Below, piece by piece: positions 1 through 5,525 of a stretch of 9,423 bases of DNA. Every line of letters starts with the position of its first letter. Position 1 is the first letter of the stretch. Source of the stretch: an uncultured Alphaproteobacteria bacterium (lineage in GTDB: Bacteria > Pseudomonadota > Alphaproteobacteria > Micavibrionales > Micavibrionaceae). The position numbers and the translations under genes are program-made. The DNA lies in assembly GCA_946481105.1 (NCBI GenBank), contig CAMLMM010000075.1:1-9423 (forward strand), read 5' to 3'. The notes below the pieces were generated by a model that did no database searches, was not told the origin of the DNA, and worked only from the letters and a program-made list of their open reading frames with translations.

Positions 1-20
1 ACACGACGCTCTTCCGATCT
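1..20 (+). other. Residual Illumina adapter at contig start
   Basis: The first 20 bases match the 3' end of the Illumina TruSeq universal adapter/read-1 primer site (ACACGACGCTCTTCCGATCT). This is a library artefact, not biology. It shows that the window begins at a contig end and that the gene running into it is truncated by the assembly. Genuine sequence starts at about base 21. Confidence 0.97.
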
Positions 21-21
21 C

Positions 22-987
22 CGCGTGTATTCGCTGGGGGCGACGACATCCGGTCATGGTGTATTTATTGAGGAAGGGTCGTTCAATAACAGCTTCATGG
101 ATTTCGAGGCCAATGTGAATGGCACGGCGCAGTCCTGTGTTTGTTGCGGCCCAGGGTCGAACAAAACCCTCTTCGTCAATCTGTATACCGAGTCATTTAA
201 TGCCGTCCCGAACGTCAAACTGATGGCGGGGTCGATTGAAACGGCGATTTACAATCTGCTGTCCGCCAGTGACGGGTCGGCCATCTGGGATTTATCCGGC
301 GGGCAATACACGGCGTATAATGCCGGATATCCGTATAAAAACCGTCTGCAGCGCAGTATCTGCACCGACCTGACATCAACCTTGCAGCGTTATGACACCG
401 AGTATATCGACACGAGCGGAACAATCACGCTTGATTTGTCGCATTCGGTCCATCTGGTATCCAGTTTCGGCGGGCCGCTGACCGTCAACCTGCCGCAGGC
501 GGTTGTGGCCGCGGGGGTGATGATGGTGGTGAAGAAAACCGATACATCGAAAAACATCATCACCGTGGCAGAAAACGGCGGCTCCGGACCGGATGGCACT
601 CATTATTACCTGGGGGGCGAGAATGATTACGTGACCATGATGTCCAACGGGGCGGAATGGTTTGTGATTTCATCCAACCGGTCGCCGGGCAACACGCGCT
701 ATTACGATGGAACCGGAACTTATGACATCGATATGGCGGTCGATGTGTATTTACTGTCCAGTTTCGGCGGCAATCTGACGGCCCGCCTGCCGCCCGCCAA
801 TGCGGCAAAAGCCATCGGGCGGCGTGTGACCATCAAGAAGACGGACACGTCATCCAATACGGTGACGGTCAGCGTACAGGGTGGCGCCGGTCCGGACCAG
901 TATAACCAGATATTATCCGCGCAGTATCAGGCCATCACCGTCGTGTCGGATGGCGGGTCGTGGCACATATTATCGCGTTTCAGTTAG
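22..987 (+). CDS. Phage tail fibre/tailspike, C-terminal part (5' truncated)
   Basis: The open frame runs directly into the adapter, so the N-terminus is missing; the GTG at 25 is merely the first possible start and probably not the real one. About 321 residues remain. Numbering from that GTG, residues 1-120 are rich in Gly, Asn, Ser and Thr and look like the end of a beta-helix or tailspike shaft, with an unusual Cys cluster (C38, C40, C41). Residues ~129-219 and ~229-320 are two copies of one beta-rich module, each with SSFGG, then KKTDTS, then a Gly-rich turn, then SDG/SNG-x-W near the end. Such modules are common at the tips of phage tail fibres, where they trimerise or bind the host surface. 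The gene sits 12 bp before the next one and upstream of a terminase, which supports a structural role. The exact family cannot be named; a bacterial surface protein is the alternative. Confidence 0.7.
   Translation, partial: RVYSLGATTSGHGVFIEEGSFNNSFMDFEANVNGTAQSCVCCGPGSNKTLFVNLYTESFNAVPNVKLMAGSIETAIYNLLSASDGSAIWDLSGGQYTAYNAGYPYKNRLQRSICTDLTSTLQRYDTEYIDTSGTITLDLSHSVHLVSSFGGPLTVNLPQAVVAAGVMMVVKKTDTSKNIITVAENGGSGPDGTHYYLGGENDYVTMMSNGAEWFVISSNRSPGNTRYYDGTGTYDIDMAVDVYLLSSFGGNLTARLPPANAAKAIGRRVTIKKTDTSSNTVTVSVQGGAGPDQYNQILSAQYQAITVVSDGGSWHILSRFS
409..984 (+). repeat. Tandem ~90-residue beta modules in the tail fibre
   Basis: Two in-frame module copies, about 409-681 and 709-984, lie ~100 codons apart. 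Shared landmarks are SSFGG (residues 146 and 245 from the GTG at 25), KKTDTS (170 and 271), a GGxGPD turn and a closing W-x-(V/L)-x-S segment. Most of the DNA has diverged, but a 14-base identical stretch remains at 460-473 and 757-770, so the duplication is old and under protein-level selection. Confidence 0.75.
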
Positions 988-999
988 AAAGGATTTTAT

Positions 1000-1311
1000 A
1001 TGAGTGAAAATAAAACAATTGAAGCACGTACGCGGGAACAGATTGCTGAATTTTTACCACAGGCAATGGCGAAGGTGATGATGTCCTATCGGAAACACAT
1101 GAATAAAGAAACAGAAGGCAATTTTGCTGAAACGCATCGTAATGCCAAAGTGGCGTTGGGACATATGGAGTTATTGATCAAGCTTGCGAAATGGGCCGAT
1201 CTGCCGGACAAAAACCAGACGGCCAAATACGAGGCCGACCTTCTGGCCAGCATGATTGCCGAGGCCGAAGCCGAGCTGAGCGAGCAGGAATGCGAAGAAG
1301 TTGACAATTAA
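1000..1311 (+). CDS. Small acidic phage protein, candidate small terminase subunit
   Basis: A 103-aa protein with no family I can name with confidence. The ATG at 1000 follows an AAAGGA ribosome binding site, 12 bp after the tail-fibre stop. It is predicted to be almost entirely helical: a charged N-terminus, a middle helix (about residues 45-68) rich in Ala, Leu and Lys, and a strongly acidic tail (EAEAELSEQECEEVD). There is no signal peptide or membrane segment. Size and position, between a tail fibre and a terminase large subunit, match where T7-like phages put their small terminase (T7 gp18, 89 aa). That is a positional argument only; I see no diagnostic DNA-binding helix-turn-helix. It could equally be an unrelated structural or accessory protein. 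Gene reality is well supported by its RBS, spacing and lack of better frames. Confidence 0.7.
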   Translation: MSENKTIEARTREQIAEFLPQAMAKVMMSYRKHMNKETEGNFAETHRNAKVALGHMELLIKLAKWADLPDKNQTAKYEADLLASMIAEAEAELSEQECEEVDN

Positions 1312-1335
1312 CATAATTGTTAAGTATAAGAGGGG

Positions 1336-1890
1336 ATGACCAACCCCGAGATTACACCCGTGACGGCCGGCGACATACCGGCGATAGCGACCCTGCAGGC
1401 ACGCGCGGATCATTATGCGGATTATTGTTTGAGGTATGTTGAACGTTATAAGCCTTCTTTGACCGCGCAGGAAAAACTGGGTCGCATAGGTTTCTGGCGC
1501 ACCTATTATAAAGATATGGCTGGTCATGATGACCGTCTTTACAGTTCTTATAAATGGATGGTGGGAGGCAAGTTGCTAGGCTGCGTTTTTACCACAGCGG
1601 TTAAAATCACGGACCGCGTTCCCACGGCAACAACCGGGCGTATTGAAGGATTATTTGTTGACCCCGATAACTGGGGCCAGAAAATAGGGCAGCGTTTAAT
1701 GCAGAGCGCGTTAGATTTTCTGCGTCAGCAGGGATGTAACAAATCAATACTCTGGGCAGAGGCCAACAATAAAATTTCCTGCGGATTTTATAAGCATCTG
1801 GGCTGGACGCGTCGCCAGAGTACGCTACGCCCAATTAAAATGAATGGGCGTGAGACAGGAATTGTCATGTACCAGCGGGATTTGGGTTGA
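1336..1890 (+). CDS. GNAT-family N-acetyltransferase, degenerate acetyl-CoA motif
   Basis: A 184-aa cytoplasmic acetyltransferase of the GNAT fold. The core signature is at residues ~103-125: beta-4 strand IEGLFVDPD followed by NWGQKIGQRLM, the acetyl-CoA pyrophosphate loop. The usual form is Q/R-x-x-G-x-G; here the first position is W113 and the central Gly is K116, with only G118 kept. Motif B is recognisable at 143-158 (EANNKISCGFYKHLGW). The substrate is unknown. The gene lies 24 bp after the 103-aa gene and overlaps the TTG-initiated form of the next GNAT, so it is probably in the same transcript. AGAGGGG lies right against the ATG at 1336, an abnormally short spacing; GTG at 1360 is an alternative start, and an in-frame TAA at 1327 excludes anything longer. 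The gene seems more AT-rich than the terminase. It may be a cargo gene, perhaps with altered CoA binding. Confidence 0.85.
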   Translation: MTNPEITPVTAGDIPAIATLQARADHYADYCLRYVERYKPSLTAQEKLGRIGFWRTYYKDMAGHDDRLYSSYKWMVGGKLLGCVFTTAVKITDRVPTATTGRIEGLFVDPDNWGQKIGQRLMQSALDFLRQQGCNKSILWAEANNKISCGFYKHLGWTRRQSTLRPIKMNGRETGIVMYQRDLG

Positions 1891-1910
1891 TTGTGGATCC
1901 ATACGCAAAA

Positions 1911-2444
1911 ATGACCGCGCAAATTGTGCCTGTGACAGATGACGATGTCCATGAAATTGCCTCGCTTCAGTTGCGGGCAGCATGGAAGCGGGCGGGACAG
2001 ACGGCCCCAGACTGGGAAACAATGCGGTACTGGCAGAGATCGTTCGAGCGTTATTATAACACTTCGCAGAATATATGTGGTTCTTATTTCCAGGGACTTA
2101 AAATTAATGGAAATAATGGAATAGCAGGCTGCGTTTTTATATCGAAGGCCTATCCCCCGGTGCCGTGGAAATGGCTGCGCGTTGGATCTATTGAATCCTT
2201 GTGCGTTGATCCGGATTATCAAAGGCATGGGCTGGGCCGGGCATTGTTAAAAGTGGCGATGGATAATCTGCGAAGCAAAGATTGCGCGCATGCGTATCTT
2301 TACACGGAGGAATCAAACCGTATTGCGCGGTCTTTGTATAAAGGCCAGGGTGGACAACCAGTGAGTAACCCCCCCTTCTATCGCGGCATGAAGTCCATAC
2401 TGGGTGATGTCCCCATGGTTACATATAAGTTTGATTTTAACTGA
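1911..2444 (+). CDS. GNAT-family N-acetyltransferase, paralogue of preceding gene
   Basis: A 177-aa GNAT acetyltransferase. Numbering from ATG 1911, the acetyl-CoA loop YQRHGLGRALL (residues 103-113) is canonical, preceded by a beta-4 strand IESLCVDPD, and motif B is EESNRIARSLYKGQG (133-147). It aligns along much of its length with the upstream GNAT: both open with MT...I.PVT..D....IA.LQ.RA and share GCVF before the core. The pair are therefore tandem duplicates that have diverged widely. I chose ATG 1911 because it aligns with the paralogue's start, though its RBS is poor. TTG 1887 has a GCGGGA at good distance and would overlap the upstream stop by 4 bp, giving 185 aa; GTG 1893 is also possible. 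Substrate unknown. Phage-borne GNATs may act on host proteins, toxins, antibiotics or DNA bases; nothing in the sequence decides between these. Confidence 0.87.
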   Translation: MTAQIVPVTDDDVHEIASLQLRAAWKRAGQTAPDWETMRYWQRSFERYYNTSQNICGSYFQGLKINGNNGIAGCVFISKAYPPVPWKWLRVGSIESLCVDPDYQRHGLGRALLKVAMDNLRSKDCAHAYLYTEESNRIARSLYKGQGGQPVSNPPFYRGMKSILGDVPMVTYKFDFN

Positions 2445-2477
2445 ATTGCAGAAAACGTAAGAGTTTTCGGCCTTACC

Positions 2478-2565
2478 GTCATTGCGAGGAGTCATTTGGC
2501 GACGAAGCAATCCACGAACATAGAATGGATTGCCGCGTCGGAACATTGTTCCTCCTCGCAATGAC
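2478..2565. repeat. Large imperfect palindrome, dispersed bacterial repeat type
   Basis: An 88-bp inverted repeat between the second GNAT and the terminase gene. The outer arms are exact over 14 bp (GTCATTGCGAGGAG at 2478-2491 with its complement at 2552-2565). The inner arms 2500-2514 and 2526-2540 match at 13 of 15 positions around an 11-nt loop. The words GTCATTGCGAGGAG, GAAGCAATCCA and TGGATTGC recall a dispersed non-coding repeat seen in many Alphaproteobacteria, including Rickettsiales, and in some other phyla; this is from memory, not from a search. Just upstream, GAAAAC (2451-2456) and GTTTTC (2463-2468) form a separate small hairpin. Confidence 0.85.
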
Positions 2566-2606
2566 AGCAAGATAGAAATTTTTTAATGTCATTAACAAAA
2601 TACACC

Positions 2607-2631
2607 AGCACTCCTCACGGGGTGTTTTTTT
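2607..2631 (+). terminator. Rho-independent terminator upstream of the terminase gene
   Basis: CACTCC (2609-2614) pairs with GGGGTG (2619-2624) around a TCAC tetraloop, extended outward by A2607-T2626 and G2608-T2625, and is followed by seven T residues (2625-2631). This is a compact textbook form. It would end transcripts from the tail fibre-GNAT genes only 24 bp before the terminase start codon. Confidence 0.65.
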
Positions 2632-2644
2632 ATGCCCGTTTTTT

Positions 2645-2651
2645 AAAGGAG
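2645..2651 (+). promoter_or_regulatory. Ribosome binding site fixing the terminase start
   Basis: AAAGGAG lies four bases before the ATG at 2656. It decides in favour of this start over an overlapping frame that opens at 2586, upstream of the terminator, and has no such site. Confidence 0.75.
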
Positions 2652-2655
2652 AATC

Positions 2656-4131
2656 ATGTCCCCATGCTCATTTCCCATTTTTATGGCGCTGTGGAACAAA
2701 AGCCAGCGCCAAGCCACCCCACGTCATCACCTGCGCATTGCCAGCTGGCTGGTAACCAAGGGGAGCCGTGCGCGGGCACGGTTGCTGCTGATGGCGTTCC
2801 GGTCCTGCGGCAAATCAACGCTGGTCGGGCTGTATTGCGCGTGGCGTTTATGGGTTGCGCCGGATACGCGCATCATCGTCCTGTCGGCGGACCTGGCGCT
2901 GGCGCGTAAGATGGTGCGCAATGTTAAACGCATTATCGAACGTCATCCCTTCACACGTCATTTAATACCGCGGGATGCCGACCAATGGGGCAGTGACCGT
3001 TTTACGGTTACGCGCAAGATGGAACTTCGCGACCCATCGATGCTCGCCAAGGGCGTCACCACCAACCTGACCGGCACACGCGCCGATGTGATTATCTGTG
3101 ACGATGTCGAGGTGCCGCGCACCTGTGACAGTGCCGAGAAGCGCGAAACCCTGCGGGAACGTCTGCTGGAGCTGGATTATATCCTGACGCCCGGCGGGAT
3201 GCAGCTTTATGTCGGGACGCCGCATTGCTGGCATACGATTTACGCCGACACACCGCGCCGGGAGCTGGGCGAGGACGCGCCGTTCCTGAGTAATTTTGAG
3301 CGGTTTGTTCTGCCCGTGATAAATGAGGGCGGTGTCAGCGCGTGGCCGGAACGGTTTACTTTGGCGGCAATTGAAGCGGTCAAACTCAAAACCGGGCCGC
3401 TGCAATTCGCGAGCCAGATGATGTGCGAACCGGTCAACCCGGCCAATGGGTCGCTCGCGCATCAGAATATCCAGTTTTACAATGAGGAACTGGATATCCA
3501 GGTTGCCGGGGGTGAAACCATTTCACGTCTGGGTGAGCGACGTATGGCGGGGGTATCGGCCTGGTGGGACCCGTCCTTCGGGCAGGATAACCGTGACCGC
3601 AGTATTCTCGCGGTTGTTTATACCGATGCGGATGGCGAATACTGGGTGCAGCATATCGAACAGCTCCGCATCGATAAAAACAGCAACACCGATGCCGCCA
3701 CCCAGCAATGCCAGCGTGTCGTCGAACTGGTGCGTGAGTACAGCCTGTCCTGCATCGGGGTGGAAACCAACGGGCTGGGCCAATTTTTGCCGGGACGGTT
3801 GCGCACCGAGCTGGCGGCGGCGGGTGTGGCCTGTGGCGTCAAGGAACAGCATAACAGCAAACCGAAACATATCCGCATACAGGAAGCGTTTGATGCCGTG
3901 CTGGCAGCGCGGGCGCTCCATGTGCATCAGCGTGTCTGTGCCACGCCGTTCATGACCGAGATGCAGGAATGGCGGCCCGAGCGGCAACGCGGTCATGACG
4001 ATTGTCTGGACGCCGTCGCCGGGGCGATGGCGATGCAGCCGATCCGCATCAGGCGCAAAAAATCGTCCGGCCCCGGCCGTATTGTTATGCGCCGTCCGCC
4101 ACGCCTGGCCAATACCGAATTCGATATCTGA
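2656..4131 (+). CDS. terL: Phage terminase large subunit (packaging ATPase and nuclease)
   Basis: The motor that cuts concatemeric phage DNA and pumps it into the prohead through the portal. At 491 aa it has both enzymatic domains. ATPase: Walker A FRSCGKST (residues 48-55), Walker B VIICDD (145-150) followed by E152, and a coupling motif YVGTPH (185-190). Nuclease, RNase H-like: first Asp in WWDPSFG (D305), Glu in IGVETNG (E370), and the last acidic cluster GHDDCLDAVA (D448, D449, D452). All expected catalytic acids are present, so the protein looks functional. It fits the T7 gp19-like/Terminase_6 group; T7 gp19 is longer (586 aa). Walker A has Cys (C51) where Gly, Ser or Ala is commoner. 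A strong RBS precedes the ATG, and the following gene starts 14 bp after the stop with its own AAAGGAG. The headful or site-specific packaging mode cannot be read from the sequence. Confidence 0.95.
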   Translation: MSPCSFPIFMALWNKSQRQATPRHHLRIASWLVTKGSRARARLLLMAFRSCGKSTLVGLYCAWRLWVAPDTRIIVLSADLALARKMVRNVKRIIERHPFTRHLIPRDADQWGSDRFTVTRKMELRDPSMLAKGVTTNLTGTRADVIICDDVEVPRTCDSAEKRETLRERLLELDYILTPGGMQLYVGTPHCWHTIYADTPRRELGEDAPFLSNFERFVLPVINEGGVSAWPERFTLAAIEAVKLKTGPLQFASQMMCEPVNPANGSLAHQNIQFYNEELDIQVAGGETISRLGERRMAGVSAWWDPSFGQDNRDRSILAVVYTDADGEYWVQHIEQLRIDKNSNTDAATQQCQRVVELVREYSLSCIGVETNGLGQFLPGRLRTELAAAGVACGVKEQHNSKPKHIRIQEAFDAVLAARALHVHQRVCATPFMTEMQEWRPERQRGHDDCLDAVAGAMAMQPIRIRRKKSSGPGRIVMRRPPRLANTEFDI

Positions 4132-4145
4132 AAGGAGAACATATA

Positions 4146-4397
4146 ATGCCTGACATACTCAATTTCTTCGGCTGGTGGATAGCCGTGATTGAAATACCCG
4201 TGCTGTCCGCCCTGTTCTGGATGGTGTCGCGCCTGCGCGATGACCTGGCCGATTACAAGGTCGAGGTCGCCCGCACCTATGCCCAGACCAGCGACATGCG
4301 CCTGCTGGAAAACCGCCTGACATCCCATCTGCTGCGCATTGAAGCGAAGCTGGATGTCACTGCCCTCAAAGCCGAAAAAAATATGAAAGGAAACTAA
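4146..4397 (+). CDS. Small single-TM coiled-coil protein of the lysis cassette
   Basis: An 83-aa membrane protein. The frame is open from 4002, but the ATG at 4146 has AAAGGAG eight bases upstream and starts after the terminase stop, so it is chosen. One hydrophobic segment, GWWIAVIEIPVLSALFWMV (about residues 9-27), is followed by a charged helical tail to the C-terminus (RLRDDLADYKVEVARTYAQ and on) that looks like a coiled coil. No cleavable signal peptide and no lipobox are seen. It lies 3 bp upstream of the endolysin gene, between terminase and lysis genes. The position and topology fit a holin partner, an antiholin or an inner-membrane spanin (Rz-like), but I recognise no family, and small tail or head-associated membrane proteins in phages can look alike. 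Function is therefore open; membrane location is well supported. Confidence 0.75.
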   Translation: MPDILNFFGWWIAVIEIPVLSALFWMVSRLRDDLADYKVEVARTYAQTSDMRLLENRLTSHLLRIEAKLDVTALKAEKNMKGN

Positions 4398-4400
4398 ACC

Positions 4401-4904
4401 ATGAATGATACACCTAAACTGATGGCCTTGACCAATGCCGCCGACCCGAATGACCCGGGGGCGGCTAAATTTTATGCAGCGCTGGAAATTGATGTGCTGG
4501 CGCGGACCCTGTGGGGCGAAGCGCGGGGCGAGGGGAAGGCCGGGATGGAGGCGGTCGCCTGCGTTATCCTTAACCGTGTGGAAATCGCCCGGAAACTTCA
4601 CGGGTACTGGTGGGGCAATAATATCATGCAGGTCTGCCAGAAGCCGTTTCAATTTTCGTGCTGGAATAAATCTGACCCGAATTTCCGCAAGCTGACCAGC
4701 GTGACTGAAAATGACATTTATTTTGCGACCGCGCTACGTGTGGCGCGGCGGGCGGTATTGGGGTTCGTGAAAGATCCGACCTATGGCGCGACGCATTATC
4801 ACGCCCGCAATCTAACGGGAAATAGCGCGCCAGACTGGGCCAAAGGGCAAAAGCCGACGGCGGTGATTGGCCGCCACGTTTTCTATCATCTGACGGAGGT
4901 GTAA
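4401..4904 (+). CDS. Endolysin, SleB-type cell wall hydrolase
   Basis: A 167-aa peptidoglycan hydrolase of the SleB/Hydrolase_2 family. The hallmark LARTLWGEARGEGKAGMEAV (residues 33-52) carries the likely catalytic glutamate E40. Further family marks are ACVILNRV (53-60), FQFSCWN with an aromatic pocket (83-89), DPTYGATHYHA (125-135), PDWA (144-147) and a closing IGRHVFY (156-162). Family members cleave the glycan backbone. There is no signal peptide or membrane segment, so the enzyme should need a holin to reach the wall, and a holin gene follows directly: the stop TAA and the next ATG abut. An AAAGGAAA lies about eight bases before the ATG at 4401. Host SleB homologues are secreted and usually longer; the short leaderless form and the neighbours favour a phage endolysin. 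Confidence 0.92.
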   Translation: MNDTPKLMALTNAADPNDPGAAKFYAALEIDVLARTLWGEARGEGKAGMEAVACVILNRVEIARKLHGYWWGNNIMQVCQKPFQFSCWNKSDPNFRKLTSVTENDIYFATALRVARRAVLGFVKDPTYGATHYHARNLTGNSAPDWAKGQKPTAVIGRHVFYHLTEV

Positions 4905-5444
4905 ATGGTTCCGTTATTATTACAGGCCGGGTTGCCTGCGCTTATCAAGGGGTTGGCCGAAGGATTGAAGAACGTGAATACGCCGGTGGCGCAAGGGGCG
5001 GCCACGGCGCTTGATAACCTGACAACGGCGTTTACCAGCGGGAAGATGACGCCGGAGCAGATGGCGGTTCTGAATTCCCATGTTGAGAAAATGCAGGAGA
5101 TGGAATCGACCGAGCGGCAGAACGCGATTGAGCAGATTAATGAATCGCTGCGGGTGGAGGTAGCGTCGTCCGATGCCTATGTCCGCCGGATGCGCCCGAC
5201 TTTCGGGTATATCATCGCCGTGACCTGGGCGGCGCAGATGCTGGCGCTCGCCTACGTCATCGTGTTTGAGACGCCGCAGGCGGCGATGGTGATTGAAGCC
5301 GTTCAGTCGCTCGGCACAATCTGGGCGGTGGGGTTATCCGTCCTCGGGATTTACGTGTACAAGCGCAGTGAGGAAAAGCGTAGTGATGCAATCACACAAC
5401 CATTTAAAGAAAAAAGCAAACAAATGGTGACATATAACGATTAG
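4905..5444 (+). CDS. Holin, GTA-type three-TM family
   Basis: A 179-aa membrane protein similar to the GTA_holin_3TM family, named for the release of gene-transfer agents in Alphaproteobacteria but also found in phages. The most telling segment is AYVRRMRPTFGYIIAVTW (residues 91-108), leading into the first clear TM helix (about 99-121), a short turn and a second (about 136-152), then a basic tail YKRSEEKRS. The N-terminal 20 residues are hydrophobic and may form the third membrane contact. Residues 48-88 are a charged helical region with coiled-coil character. The ATG directly follows the endolysin stop, with GGAGGT four bases upstream, so the two are translationally coupled. It would form the inner-membrane lesion through which the endolysin passes. 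It is the last gene of the phage block visible here. Confidence 0.88.
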   Translation: MVPLLLQAGLPALIKGLAEGLKNVNTPVAQGAATALDNLTTAFTSGKMTPEQMAVLNSHVEKMQEMESTERQNAIEQINESLRVEVASSDAYVRRMRPTFGYIIAVTWAAQMLALAYVIVFETPQAAMVIEAVQSLGTIWAVGLSVLGIYVYKRSEEKRSDAITQPFKEKSKQMVTYND

Positions 5445-5525
5445 ATTCAGTTTTTTATCCGCATAACCCGGCCATTTTCTGTTCCCGCTATTGGCGGAAT
5501 GTCGCGAATATGCGAGATTTTTGTT

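Noticed and set aside
2451..2570. CRISPR-like or tRNA-like structure
   Set aside because: The palindrome is one unit, not a spaced array, and has no tRNA cloverleaf landmarks.
2586..2909. Plus-strand 107-aa frame before and across the terminase start
   Set aside because: It has no ribosome binding site, runs across the intrinsic terminator, and then overlaps the terminase Walker A region in another frame.
3446..3955. 169-aa plus-strand frame within the terminase
   Set aside because: It is a shadow of the terminase nuclease domain, rich in Arg, Ser and Pro, without a ribosome binding site.
4002..4145. Longer N-terminal form of the coiled-coil membrane protein
   Set aside because: It would overlap the terminase nuclease motif region; the ATG at 4146 has a proper AAAGGAG and places the TM segment near the N-terminus.
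3993..4652. 219-aa minus-strand frame opposite the end of terL and the lysis genes
   Set aside because: It lies antisense to three well-supported genes and shows no motifs.
5482..5522. Compound terminator after the holin gene
   Set aside because: The stems are short, one is bulged, and the T-run follows only a 4-bp stem; too weak to annotate.
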